Source of the DNA: Pseudomonas putida | GTDB lineage: Bacteria; Pseudomonadota; Gammaproteobacteria; Pseudomonadales; Pseudomonadaceae | Assembly (NCBI RefSeq): GCF_001976065.1 | Contig: NZ_MNAH01000004.1 | Coordinates: 560,519 to 624,518 of the forward strand | Direction: 5' to 3' | Length of the DNA: 64,000 nt | Shown: positions 35,056 through 43,356 of the stretch, in pieces | How the letters are laid out: every line of letters begins with the position of its first letter | Numbering within the stretch: position 1 is the stretch's first letter | Made by a program: the position numbers and the translations under genes | Notes under the pieces: model-generated | What the model saw: the letters and a program-made list of their open reading frames with translations, nothing else | The model's database searches: none | What the model was told of the DNA's origin: nothing

Positions 35056-35086
35056 AAAAAAACCGGCTATATCAGCCGGTTTTTTT
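35056..35086. terminator. Second, bidirectional terminator after gyrB
   Basis: An ACCGGCT / AGCCGGT stem flanked by seven A and seven T residues. It can stop gyrB read-through and the converging plsC-like transcript. AT-rich sequence and an exact DnaA box (35202) fill the rest of the gap. Confidence 0.92.
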
Positions 35087-35215
35087 GCGCCCGAAAAAAA
35101 CTTATGCACGTTTTTCGGTTTTTTAAGCGCTTAAGAAATATCTATATAAATCATTATGTTAGGAGAGGATTTCGACGCTTTTCTCACAAACGGTACACAG
35201 CTTATCCACAGAAGC

Positions 35216-35995
35216 TCAGACAACTGCCTGATCGTTGGCAACCGGTGCTTGCGGAGCCGGTGGCAGAGAGCCCATTTCCCGTTGCATTTGCTCGTTCCAG
35301 GCCTGGACCCGGTCGTTCAGATCGGCGATGGCCCGTGGTCCACTACCTTCGGCATACATCGGTGCGCCGATGATCACGGTGATGACGCCCTGCTTCTTCT
35401 TCCAACCGGTTTTTGGCCAGAACTTGCCAGCGTTGTGCGCAATCGGCAGCACCGGCAGCTCGGCATTCACCGCCAGCGCCGTACCCCCTCGGGAGAATTT
35501 TCCGATGGTGCCATAGGGAACGCGTGTGCCTTCGGGGAAAATCAGCACCCAGACGTTGTCCTTGAGCAATTCATCGCCTTTCTTGGCGACATGCTTGAGT
35601 GCTGCTTTAGGGTTGTCCCGGTCGATGGCGATCGGACGGAGCATGGCCATGGCCCAGCCAAAGAACGGCACGTAAAGCAGTTCGCGCTTGAGCACCTGGC
35701 TCAATGGTGAGAAATAGGCCGAGAGAAAAAAGGTCTCCCAGGTGCTCTGGTGGTTCGACTGAATCACGCAGGGTTGTGTCGGTACGTTCTCGGCACCCTT
35801 CACTTCGTAGCGAATGCCCAGGAACACCTTGCTCAGCCACAAGGCGCAGCGGCACCAATAGACGTTGATGAAACGATAGCGCGCCTTGAACGGGAGAAAG
35901 GGCGCGATAAAAAAACTCAGGCTGCACCACAGCAGGGAGCTGGTGCCCAGCAGCAGGTAAAAGAGGAAGGTTCTGATGGCCTGCAGTATCGACAT
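35216..35995 (-). CDS. 1-acyl-sn-glycerol-3-phosphate acyltransferase (PlsC family)
   Basis: A 259-residue membrane-associated acyltransferase making phosphatidic acid or a related lipid. An N-terminal hydrophobic helix (FLFYLLLGTSSLLWCSLSFF) anchors it. The catalytic motif is NHQSTWE, where the usual acidic residue is Glu instead of Asp, and the phosphate-binding motif is FPEGTR. In P. aeruginosa the gene here is PA0005 (lptA). The C-terminal 25 residues are Pro/Ala-rich. It is last in the glyQ-glyS-gmhB-plsC group on the minus strand. Confidence 0.9.
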   Translation of the reverse strand: MSILQAIRTFLFYLLLGTSSLLWCSLSFFIAPFLPFKARYRFINVYWCRCALWLSKVFLGIRYEVKGAENVPTQPCVIQSNHQSTWETFFLSAYFSPLSQVLKRELLYVPFFGWAMAMLRPIAIDRDNPKAALKHVAKKGDELLKDNVWVLIFPEGTRVPYGTIGKFSRGGTALAVNAELPVLPIAHNAGKFWPKTGWKKKQGVITVIIGAPMYAEGSGPRAIADLNDRVQAWNEQMQREMGSLPPAPQAPVANDQAVV

Positions 35996-36062
35996 GGCGA
36001 CGTTTACCGTAACGGTTCAAGCGCACTCCCGAACGTTCCTTGGTCAGGATTTCGAAAGAGCT

Positions 36063-36596
36063 CTAATTGTGGATAAGTTCTGCGGCAATCGCCGCCAGAT
36101 CGTCGAAAATCAATGTGCCTACCGGAAGGGTCTTGCCCAAAGTCTTTTCGCCTTTCCCGGTCTTTACCAAAACTGGCTGAGAGTCGACGGCTTTGGCGGC
36201 TTCCAGGTCACCGAGACTATCGCCGACGAACCATAGATTTGTCAGCGATACGTTGTAATGTGCGGCGATGCTTTTCAGCATCCCAGGTTTTGGCTTGCGG
36301 CAATCGCAGCCTTCGTCCGGCCCGTGCGGGCAGTAGACGATCAGCCCGACTTCCCCACCCTGCTCGGCCACCAGCGAGCGCAAGCGCGCGTGCATGGCGT
36401 CCAGGGTGGCGAGGTCGTAATAGCCGCGAGCGATGCCCGACTGGTTGGTGGCGACTGCCACCGTCCAGCCGGCCTTGCTCAACTGCGCGATGGCTTCGAT
36501 CGACCCGGGGAGTGGAATCCACTCCTCCACCGACTTTATGTAAGCGTCGGAGTCGTAATTGATCACCCCGTCCCGATCGAGAATCAGCAGTTTCAA
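36063..36596 (-). CDS. gmhB: D-glycero-D-manno-heptose 1,7-bisphosphate 7-phosphatase
   Basis: A 177-residue HAD phosphatase in ADP-heptose synthesis for the LPS inner core. The nucleophile motif is LILDRDGVINYDSD, threonine motif VATNQSG, and the zinc-binding loop CPHGPDEGCDCRKPKPG is diagnostic of GmhB. The start is a TTG at 36596, seven bases after the glyS stop; this gives the family N-terminus KLLILDRDG. A DnaA box overlaps its 3' end (36068). Confidence 0.94.
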   Translation of the reverse strand: MKLLILDRDGVINYDSDAYIKSVEEWIPLPGSIEAIAQLSKAGWTVAVATNQSGIARGYYDLATLDAMHARLRSLVAEQGGEVGLIVYCPHGPDEGCDCRKPKPGMLKSIAAHYNVSLTNLWFVGDSLGDLEAAKAVDSQPVLVKTGKGEKTLGKTLPVGTLIFDDLAAIAAELIHN

Positions 36597-36603
36597 ACCG
36601 TCT

Positions 36604-38658
36604 TTACCCCAGCAACGAAATATCGGCGACGCCCAGGAACAACCCACGCAGACGGGCCAGCAAGGCATAACGGTTGGCGCGGACATTGGCATCTTCCGCG
36701 TTGACCATCACTGCTTCGAAGAACGCATCCACCGGCTCGCGCAAGGCGGCCAGGCGTGCCAGCGATTCGCTGTACTGACGCGCCGCAGCCATAGGCTGGA
36801 CAGCCTGGTCGGCCTGCTGGATCGCCGAGTACAGGGAGAACTCGTTGGCATTGTCGAAGTATTTGGCTTCGACTACGGTCGGCACCGAGCCTTCGACCTT
36901 GCTCAGCAAGTTCGATACGCGCTTGTTCACCGCCGCCAGGGCTGCAGCTTCCGGCAACTTGCGGAAGGCTTGTACCGCTTGTACGCGCTGGTCGAAGTCC
37001 AGGGCCGAGCCCGGGTTCAGGGCACGAACCGACAGGTAGGTCGCCACGTCGACGCCTTCATCCTCATAACGTGCACGCAGGCGGTCGAAGATGAACTCCA
37101 GCACGGCGTCATTGAGGCCGGCAGCCTTGACCTTGGTGCCGAACGCATTTACGGCGAAGGCCACGGCGTCGTTCAGGTCCAGATCCAGTTGTTTCTCGAT
37201 CAGGATACGCAGCACACCCAATGCGGCGCGGCGCAGAGCGTACGGGTCTTTGCTACCGGTCGGCAGCATGCCGATACCGAAGATTCCCACCAGGGTATCC
37301 AGCTTGTCGGCGATGGCCACGGCCGCACCGGTCAGGGTGGCTGGCAGTTCGGCACCGGCACCGCGCGGCATGTACTGCTCGTTCAGGGCCAGGGCGACGT
37401 CTTCTGGCTCGCCGTCATTGAGGGCGTAGTAGTACCCGGCGACACCTTGCATTTCCGGGAACTCGCCGACCATTTCGGTCGCCAGGTCGCATTTGGACAG
37501 CAAGCCTGCACGAGCGGCCCACGAAGCGTTGCCGCCAATGCGCGCGGCGATATAGGCGGCGAGCTTGGAAACGCGCTCGGCCTTGTCGTAGACGCTGCCC
37601 AGTTTTTCCTGGAACACCACGTTTTGCAGGCGCTGATTGAAGTCTTCGAGCTTCTGCTTCTTGTCTTGCTTGAAGAAGAACTCGGCGTCGGTCAGGCGTG
37701 GGCGAACCACTTTCTCGTTACCGGCGATGATCTGCTGCGGGTCTTTGCTTTCGATGTTGGCCACGGTAATGAAACGTGGCAGCAACTTGCCTTCGGCATC
37801 CAGCAGGCAGAAGTACTTCTGGTTGTCCTGCATGGTGGTGATCAGCGCTTCTTGCGGTACGTCGAGGAAACGTTCCTCGAACGAGCACACCAGCGGTACT
37901 GGCCACTCGACCAGCGCGGTCACTTCGTCGAGCAGGGCTGGCGGAACGATCGCCGTGCCTTCCTGACGGGTGGCCAGTTCTTCGGTGCGCTTGCTGATGA
38001 TGTCGCGACGCTCGTTGGCGTCAGCCAGCACGTAGGCGGCACGCAGGTCGGCCAGGTAGCTGGACGGCGAACCGATGCGCACGTTTTCCGGGTGGTGGAA
38101 GCGGTGGCCACGGGAATCGCGACCGGACTTCTGGGCGAGGATGGTGCAGTCGATGACCTGGTCACCGAAGAGCATTACCAGCCATTGCGTCGGACGCACG
38201 AACTCTTCCTTGCGCGCACCCCAACGCATGCGTTTCGGGATCGGCAGGTCGTTCAGCGAGTCTTCGACGATGGTCGGCAGCAGGCTCGCGGTCGGCTTGC
38301 CGGCGATGCTCTGGCTGTAGCGCAATTTCGGACCGCTCTGATCGATTTCGCTCAGGTCGACCCCGCACTTCTTGGCAAAACCCAGTGCCGCTTGGGTCGG
38401 GTTGCCTTCGGCATCGAACGCGGCCTGGCGTGGCGGGCCATCGAGGTTGATGCTGCGATCCGGCTGCTGGGTGGCCAGCGACGTGATCAGCACCGCCAGA
38501 CGGCGCGGCGCGGCATAAACGGTTTTGGTCTCGTAGTTCAGGCCGGCAGCTTGCAAGCCCTTGTCGATACCGGCAAGGAACGCCTCGGCCAGGGTGTTCA
38601 GGGCCTTGGGTGGCAGTTCTTCAGTGCCCAGTTCAACCAGAAAATCCAGAGCACTCAT
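36604..38658 (-). CDS. glyS: Glycyl-tRNA synthetase beta subunit
   Basis: A 684-residue subunit of the alpha2beta2 bacterial enzyme, needed for tRNA binding. It begins MSALDFLVELGTEELPPKAL, carries an HD-like region around YDKAERVSKLAAYIAARIGG, and ends with a DALR anticodon-binding-like domain (VMVNAEDANVRANRYALLAR). Its ATG overlaps the glyQ stop by four bases. Confidence 0.98.
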   Translation of the reverse strand: MSALDFLVELGTEELPPKALNTLAEAFLAGIDKGLQAAGLNYETKTVYAAPRRLAVLITSLATQQPDRSINLDGPPRQAAFDAEGNPTQAALGFAKKCGVDLSEIDQSGPKLRYSQSIAGKPTASLLPTIVEDSLNDLPIPKRMRWGARKEEFVRPTQWLVMLFGDQVIDCTILAQKSGRDSRGHRFHHPENVRIGSPSSYLADLRAAYVLADANERRDIISKRTEELATRQEGTAIVPPALLDEVTALVEWPVPLVCSFEERFLDVPQEALITTMQDNQKYFCLLDAEGKLLPRFITVANIESKDPQQIIAGNEKVVRPRLTDAEFFFKQDKKQKLEDFNQRLQNVVFQEKLGSVYDKAERVSKLAAYIAARIGGNASWAARAGLLSKCDLATEMVGEFPEMQGVAGYYYALNDGEPEDVALALNEQYMPRGAGAELPATLTGAAVAIADKLDTLVGIFGIGMLPTGSKDPYALRRAALGVLRILIEKQLDLDLNDAVAFAVNAFGTKVKAAGLNDAVLEFIFDRLRARYEDEGVDVATYLSVRALNPGSALDFDQRVQAVQAFRKLPEAAALAAVNKRVSNLLSKVEGSVPTVVEAKYFDNANEFSLYSAIQQADQAVQPMAAARQYSESLARLAALREPVDAFFEAVMVNAEDANVRANRYALLARLRGLFLGVADISLLG

Positions 38659-39608
38659 TGTGCAGCCTCCAGCTTGGCCAGTACTTCGTCACGCAGGTCC
38701 GGGGTCGCCATCGGGAAGCCCAGCTTGGCGCGAGCCAGCAGGTAGGCTTGCGCAACGGAACGCGCCAGGGTGCGTACACGCAGGATGTATTGCTGACGCG
38801 CGGTCACGGAAATCGCCCGGCGCGCATCCAGCAGGTTGAAGGTATGGGAGGCCTTCAACACCATTTCGTAGCTCGGCAACGGCAGCGGCTGGTCGAGTTC
38901 GATCAGGCGCTTGGCTTCGCTTTCGTAGAAATCGAACAGTTCGAACAGCTTCTCGACGTTGGCGTGTTCGAAGTTGTAGGTCGACTGCTCCACTTCGTTC
39001 TGGTGGAACACGTCGCCGTAGGTCACTTTGCCGAACGGACCGTCAGCCCAGACCAGGTCGTAGACCGAATCCACGCCTTGCAGGTACATGGCCAGGCGCT
39101 CCAGGCCGTAAGTGATCTCACCGGTCACCGGGTAGCATTCGATGCCGCCCGCTTGCTGGAAATAGGTGAACTGGGTCACTTCCATGCCGTTGAGCCAGAC
39201 TTCCCAGCCCAGACCCCAGGCGCCGAGGGTCGGCGATTCCCAGTTGTCTTCGACGAAGCGGATGTCATGCACCAATGGGTCCAGGCCCACGTGCTTGAGG
39301 GAGCCCAGGTACAGCTCCTGGAAGTTGTCCGGGTTTGGCTTGAGCACCACCTGGAATTGGTAGTAGTGCTGCAGACGGTTCGGGTTTTCGCCGTAGCGGC
39401 CGTCAGTCGGGCGACGACTTGGCTGCACATAAGCGGCGTTCCAGGTTTCCGGGCCAATGGCGCGCAGGAATGTTGCAGTGTGGAAAGTGCCGGCGCCTAC
39501 TTCCATATCGTAGGGCTGAAGTACCACACAACCTTGCTCGGCCCAGTATTGCTGGAGGGCGAGGATCAAGTCTTGGAAGGTACGCACGGCTGGCGTAGGC
39601 TGGCTCAC
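38655..39608 (-). CDS. glyQ: Glycyl-tRNA synthetase alpha subunit
   Basis: A 317-residue class II synthetase subunit that activates glycine. The signature segments are FQDLILALQQYWAEQGCVVL, GAGTFHTATFLRAIGPETWN and VQPSRRPTDGRYGENPNRLQ. The start is GTG at 39608, with AGGTGA seven bases upstream and the family N-terminus SQPTPAVRTF; an upstream in-frame start lacks support. Divergent from tag. Confidence 0.98.
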   Translation of the reverse strand: MSQPTPAVRTFQDLILALQQYWAEQGCVVLQPYDMEVGAGTFHTATFLRAIGPETWNAAYVQPSRRPTDGRYGENPNRLQHYYQFQVVLKPNPDNFQELYLGSLKHVGLDPLVHDIRFVEDNWESPTLGAWGLGWEVWLNGMEVTQFTYFQQAGGIECYPVTGEITYGLERLAMYLQGVDSVYDLVWADGPFGKVTYGDVFHQNEVEQSTYNFEHANVEKLFELFDFYESEAKRLIELDQPLPLPSYEMVLKASHTFNLLDARRAISVTARQQYILRVRTLARSVAQAYLLARAKLGFPMATPDLRDEVLAKLEAAQ

Positions 39609-39689
39609 GAAATTCACCTGTTTCTTGGGCTGCGATTTAAAGAGCGGGAGTATACCCGATTCATTGCTGCGCACGCCCCCTGGAGCCTT

Positions 39690-40247
39690 ATGCCACGCTG
39701 CTTTTGGTGTTCCGAAGATCCGCTATACATGGCTTATCACGATCAGGAGTGGGGCACGCCGCTACGCGATGCGCAGGGACTGTTCGAGTTGCTTTTGCTC
39801 GAAGGGTTCCAGGCCGGCCTTTCCTGGATCACCGTGCTGCGCAAACGCGAGCACTATCGACGGGTGATGTACGGCTTCGACGTGCAGCGCGTGGCGCAGA
39901 TGAGCGACGCGGAAGTCGATGAATTGATGCTCGACCCGGGCATCATCCGTAATCGCCTCAAGCTCAACGCGGCCCGGCGCAATGCCCAGGCCTGGATGGC
40001 GCTGGAGGACCCGGTGGCGTTTCTCTGGTCCTTTGTCGGCGGTGTACCGAAGATCAATCACTTCAGCGATCGATCCGAAGTGCCGGCCATCACCCCCGAG
40101 GCGGTGGAGATGAGCAAGGGCTTGAAAAAAGCCGGGTTCACCTTCGTTGGCCCGACCATCTGTTACGCGCTGATGCAGGCTTCGGGCATGGTCATGGACC
40201 ATACCCGGGATTGCGATCGCTACGCGCAGCTGGCGAACGGCGGTTAG
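39690..40247 (+). CDS. tag: DNA-3-methyladenine glycosylase I
   Basis: A 185-residue base-excision repair enzyme that removes 3-methyladenine. It starts MPRCFWCSEDPLYMAYHDQE with Cys residues of the zinc-snap family, has LFELLLLEGFQAGLSWITVL, and the TFVGPTICYALMQASGMVMD segment. The zinc ligands include the N-terminal Cys and late His/Cys (DHTRDCDRY). The ATG at 39690 follows TGGAG. The reading frame continues upstream antisense to glyQ, but that part is not real. Confidence 0.96.
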   Translation: MPRCFWCSEDPLYMAYHDQEWGTPLRDAQGLFELLLLEGFQAGLSWITVLRKREHYRRVMYGFDVQRVAQMSDAEVDELMLDPGIIRNRLKLNAARRNAQAWMALEDPVAFLWSFVGGVPKINHFSDRSEVPAITPEAVEMSKGLKKAGFTFVGPTICYALMQASGMVMDHTRDCDRYAQLANGG

Positions 40248-40287
40248 AATAGCCGCCTCGCGCACAGCACAAGATCAGGAGTGAACT

Positions 40288-41175
40288 GTGGATAAGTTGA
40301 AAGGCGCCTTGCTGGTAGGCGCTCTGCGGCTGTTTGCCCTGCTCCCGTGGCGGGCGGTTCAGGCCGTGGGCTCGGCGATAGGCTGGGTCATGTGGAAAAC
40401 CCCGAACCGTTCCCGCGACGTGGTGCGGATCAATCTGTCCAAGTGCTTTCCCGACATGGACCCCGCCGAGCGTGAGCGCCTGGTGGGCCAGAGCCTCAAG
40501 GACATCGGCAAGTCCCTGACCGAAAGCGCCTGCGCCTGGATCTGGCCGGCCCAGCGTTCCATCGACCTGGTCCGTGAAGTGGAAGGCCTCGACGTATTGA
40601 AAGACGCCCTCGCCTCCGGCAAGGGCGTAGTGGGCATCACCAGTCACCTGGGCAACTGGGAAGTGCTCAATCACTTCTATTGCAGCCAGTGCAAACCGAT
40701 CATTTTCTATCGCCCGCCGAAATTGAAGGCGGTGGATGAATTGCTGCAAAAGCAGCGAGTGCAGTTGGGCAACAAGGTCGCCGCTTCTACCAAGGAAGGC
40801 ATTCTCAGCGTCATCAAGGAAGTGCGCAAAGGTGGTGCAGTGGGTATTCCTGCTGACCCGGAACCAGCCGAATCTGCAGGGATCTTCGTGCCATTCTTCG
40901 CCACCCAGGCGTTGACCAGCAAGTTCGTGCCGAACATGCTCGCCGGTGGCAAGGCGGTCGGCGTATTCCTGCACGCCCTGCGGCTGCCGGACGGTTCAGG
41001 CTACAAAGTGATTCTGGAAGCCGCGCCGGAAGCGATGTACAGCACAGATACCGCCACCTCCTGCGCGGCCATGAGCCAGGTCGTCGAGCGTTACGTGCGG
41101 GCGTATCCGAGTCAGTACATGTGGAGCATGAAGCGCTTCAAGAAGCGTCCACCGGGTGAAGAACGCTGGTATTGA
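40288..41175 (+). CDS. Lipid A biosynthesis lauroyl/myristoyl-type acyltransferase
   Basis: A 295-residue LpxL/HtrB-family enzyme of the inner membrane that adds secondary acyl chains to lipid A. The catalytic H-x4-E is HLGNWE near residue 119, preceded by a membrane helix at the N-terminus (LLVGALRLFALLPWRAVQAV). The start GTG at 40288 lies inside an exact DnaA box (40287-40295), following AGGAGTGAAC. The neighbourhood matches PA0011 of P. aeruginosa. Which acyl position it uses is not readable. Confidence 0.93.
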   Translation: MDKLKGALLVGALRLFALLPWRAVQAVGSAIGWVMWKTPNRSRDVVRINLSKCFPDMDPAERERLVGQSLKDIGKSLTESACAWIWPAQRSIDLVREVEGLDVLKDALASGKGVVGITSHLGNWEVLNHFYCSQCKPIIFYRPPKLKAVDELLQKQRVQLGNKVAASTKEGILSVIKEVRKGGAVGIPADPEPAESAGIFVPFFATQALTSKFVPNMLAGGKAVGVFLHALRLPDGSGYKVILEAAPEAMYSTDTATSCAAMSQVVERYVRAYPSQYMWSMKRFKKRPPGEERWY

Positions 41176-41191
41176 GTCGTTTGGCATGATC

Positions 41192-41223
41192 TGTGGATAA
41201 CCTTGACCTGGGCGTTATCCACA
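41192..41223. promoter_or_regulatory. Inverted pair of exact DnaA boxes upstream of the PilZ gene
   Basis: TGTGGATAA (41192-41200) and TTATCCACA (41215-41223) face each other across 14 bases in the 72-base gap before the PilZ gene. This also forms a potential hairpin. Confidence 0.6.
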
Positions 41224-41247
41224 ACCGTTCATTCAAGGGCGCAGCAG

Positions 41248-41487
41248 ATGTCCGAACAGCGCAAATCATTTCGTATCAAAATCAGTCATGAAAGCCTCGG
41301 CGAATGCTTGGGCCAGACCCGCAATCTGTCGGCCACAGGTGTCTACGTCAAGCATCCGGCCTTGGCCGCCTTGCCCCGGGGTACGGTGGTCTACGGGCAG
41401 GTGCAGGACTTACCCACAGGCGCGCCGCGGGTGCGCATGGAAGTGGTGCAGGTGGATGCCGAAGGCATTGGCTTGCGTTATCTCTGA
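41248..41487 (+). CDS. PilZ-domain protein, predicted c-di-GMP binding
   Basis: A 79-residue single-domain protein. Both c-di-GMP contacts are present: RKSFR (RxxxR) near residues 5-9 and NLSATG ((D/N)xSxxG) near residues 26-31. It probably senses c-di-GMP and acts through a partner. The start at 41248 (MSEQRKSFRI) excludes an upstream extension that would contain the DnaA boxes. It ends exactly where the oppositely oriented TPR gene ends. Confidence 0.88.
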   Translation: MSEQRKSFRIKISHESLGECLGQTRNLSATGVYVKHPALAALPRGTVVYGQVQDLPTGAPRVRMEVVQVDAEGIGLRYL

Positions 41488-41802
41488 TCAGTGCGCCTGA
41501 CGGTCGAGTTTTTTCAGGAAAACCGTCATTTCTTTCTCAGCCTGCTTGTCGCCATGGGCTATGGCGGCTTCGATGCCTTGCTCCCAAGCCTGACGCGCGG
41601 CTGCAAAGTCAGTCAGGGCAAGATGGGCCTTGCCGAGCAGTTTCCAGGCTGCCGAATATTTTGGGTCGAATTCGACGCAACGCTGGAAATGCTCTGCCGC
41701 CTTGGCGTGTTCTCCCAGATCCAGATAGCCCTTGCCCAGGCCGAAGCGTAGCAGCGAGTTATCCACACCCTTGGCGAGCATTTTTTCCAGGGATTCGATC
41801 AT
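41488..41802 (-). CDS. Small TPR protein
   Basis: A 104-residue protein with about two tetratricopeptide repeats (LLRFGLGKGYLDLGEHAKAA; SAAWKLLGKAHLALTDFAAA) and a charged C-terminal helix. No signal peptide, so cytoplasmic; a protein-interaction role is likely. Its stop directly abuts the PilZ stop with no gap. It corresponds by position to PA0015. An exact DnaA box is near its 5' end (41759). Confidence 0.88.
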   Translation of the reverse strand: MIESLEKMLAKGVDNSLLRFGLGKGYLDLGEHAKAAEHFQRCVEFDPKYSAAWKLLGKAHLALTDFAAARQAWEQGIEAAIAHGDKQAEKEMTVFLKKLDRQAH

Positions 41803-41855
41803 GGTGGATTCCTTATCTTAGGGGTGTCAGGCGTTCATCCGGATTAGTGAGGCCG

Positions 41856-41936
41856 CCTTCGCGAGCAATCCCGCTCCCACATTGGTTTTGTGTTCACCAA
41901 AGATCAAATGTGGGAGCGGGCTTGCTCGCGAGAGGC
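41856..41936. repeat. REP doublet (inverted pair)
   Basis: TTCGCGAGCAATCCCGCTC and its inverted copy GAGCGGGCTTGCTCGCGA, with about 40 bases between, form a typical Pseudomonas REPIN between the TPR gene and trkA. Transcribed, it would fold into a long hairpin. Confidence 0.9.
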
Positions 41937-41961
41937 CCCTGCTGGCAGCAAAAAATTCGGA

Positions 41962-43335
41962 TCAGAAGAAGCTCAGCCCTACATGGAACAGCTTTTCCAC
42001 ATCGCGGATATGCTTTTTATCCACAAGGAACAGGATCACATGGTCGCCGGCTGCGATCACGGTGTCATCGTGCGCGATAATGACCTCTTCATCGCGAATG
42101 ATGGCGCCAATCGTGGTGCCCGGCGGCAAGCCGATATTCTCGATGGCCTTGCCGATCACCTTGCTCGATTTCGCATCGCCATGGGCAATGGCCTCGATGG
42201 CTTCCGCCGCGCCGCGGCGCAGTGAGTGCACGCTGACGATATCGCCGCGCCGCACATGCGCCAGCAACGTCCCGATGGTCGCCAGTTGCGGGCTGATGGC
42301 GATGTCGATGTCGCCGCCCTGTATCAGGTCGACGTAGGCCGGGTTGTTGATGATGGTCATCACCTTCTTCGCGCCCAGGCGCTTGGCCAGCAGCGAGGAC
42401 ATGATGTTGGCCTCGTCATCGTTGGTCAGGGCCAGGAAGATGTCGGCGTCGGCGATGTTCTCTTCCAGCAGCAGGTCTCGGTCCGAGGCGCTGCCTTGCA
42501 ACACCACGGTGCTGTCGAGGGTGTCCGAGAGGTGGCGGCAGCGCGCCGGGTTCATCTCGATGATCTTCACCTGGTACCGGCTTTCGATGGCTTCGGCCAG
42601 ACGTTCCCCAATCTGCCCGCCACCGGCGATGACGATGCGCTTGTAGGTCTCGTCGAGACGGCGCATTTCACTCATGACCGCTCGAATATTCGCTCGTGCG
42701 GCAATGAAGAACACTTCGTCATCCGCTTCGATCACTGTATCGCCCTGGGGCAGGATCGGCCGGTCACGACGGAATATCGCCGCTACGCGGGTTTCGACAT
42801 TCGGCATGTGTTCACGCAGCTGGCGCAATTGCTGACCCACCAACGGACCGCCGTAGTACGCCCGCACCGCGACCAATTGCGCCTTGCCCTCGGCGAAGTC
42901 GATCACCTGCAAGGCGCCCGGATGCTGGATCAGGCGCTTGATGTAATTGGTGACCACTTGCTCGGGGCTGATCAGCACGTCCACCGGGATCGCTTCGTTG
43001 TCGAACAGTTCGGTGCGGGTCAGGTACGCCGCTTCACGGACGCGGGCGATCTTGGTCGGTGTATGGAACAGGGTGTGGGCAACCTGGCAGGCGACCATGT
43101 TGGTTTCATCGCTGCTGGTCACGGCGACCAGCATGTCGGCGTCGTCGGCGCCGGCCTGGCGCAGGATGCTCGGCAGCGAACCGCGACCTTGCACCGTGCG
43201 GATGTCCAGCCGGTCACCGAGGTCACGCAGGCGTTCGCCATCGGTGTCGACCACGGTAATGTCATTTGCTTCGCTTGCCAGGTGCTCCGCCAGCGAACCG
43301 CCGACCTGCCCCGCTCCAAGGATGATGATTTTCAT
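41962..43335 (-). CDS. trkA: Trk system potassium uptake protein TrkA
   Basis: A 457-residue cytoplasmic regulator of TrkH/TrkG K+ channels. It has two RCK_N Rossmann units (MKIIILGAGQVGGSLAEHLA; RIVIAGGGQIGERLAEAIES) each followed by an RCK_C domain, the double arrangement of enterobacterial TrkA. NAD(H) binding is expected at GAGQVGGSL. It is last in the def-fmt-rsmB-trkA group. An exact DnaA box lies near its 3' end (42017). Confidence 0.97.
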   Translation of the reverse strand: MKIIILGAGQVGGSLAEHLASEANDITVVDTDGERLRDLGDRLDIRTVQGRGSLPSILRQAGADDADMLVAVTSSDETNMVACQVAHTLFHTPTKIARVREAAYLTRTELFDNEAIPVDVLISPEQVVTNYIKRLIQHPGALQVIDFAEGKAQLVAVRAYYGGPLVGQQLRQLREHMPNVETRVAAIFRRDRPILPQGDTVIEADDEVFFIAARANIRAVMSEMRRLDETYKRIVIAGGGQIGERLAEAIESRYQVKIIEMNPARCRHLSDTLDSTVVLQGSASDRDLLLEENIADADIFLALTNDDEANIMSSLLAKRLGAKKVMTIINNPAYVDLIQGGDIDIAISPQLATIGTLLAHVRRGDIVSVHSLRRGAAEAIEAIAHGDAKSSKVIGKAIENIGLPPGTTIGAIIRDEEVIIAHDDTVIAAGDHVILFLVDKKHIRDVEKLFHVGLSFF

Positions 43336-43356
43336 CCAGTCACTCCGTTGAATCCG

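Noticed and set aside
36559..38745. Plus-strand open frame of about 728 codons over glyS
   Set aside because: Antisense shadow of glyS.
38610..39689. Upstream extension of the tag frame over glyQ
   Set aside because: The extra 360 codons are antisense to glyQ; only the part from 39690 matches the glycosylase family.
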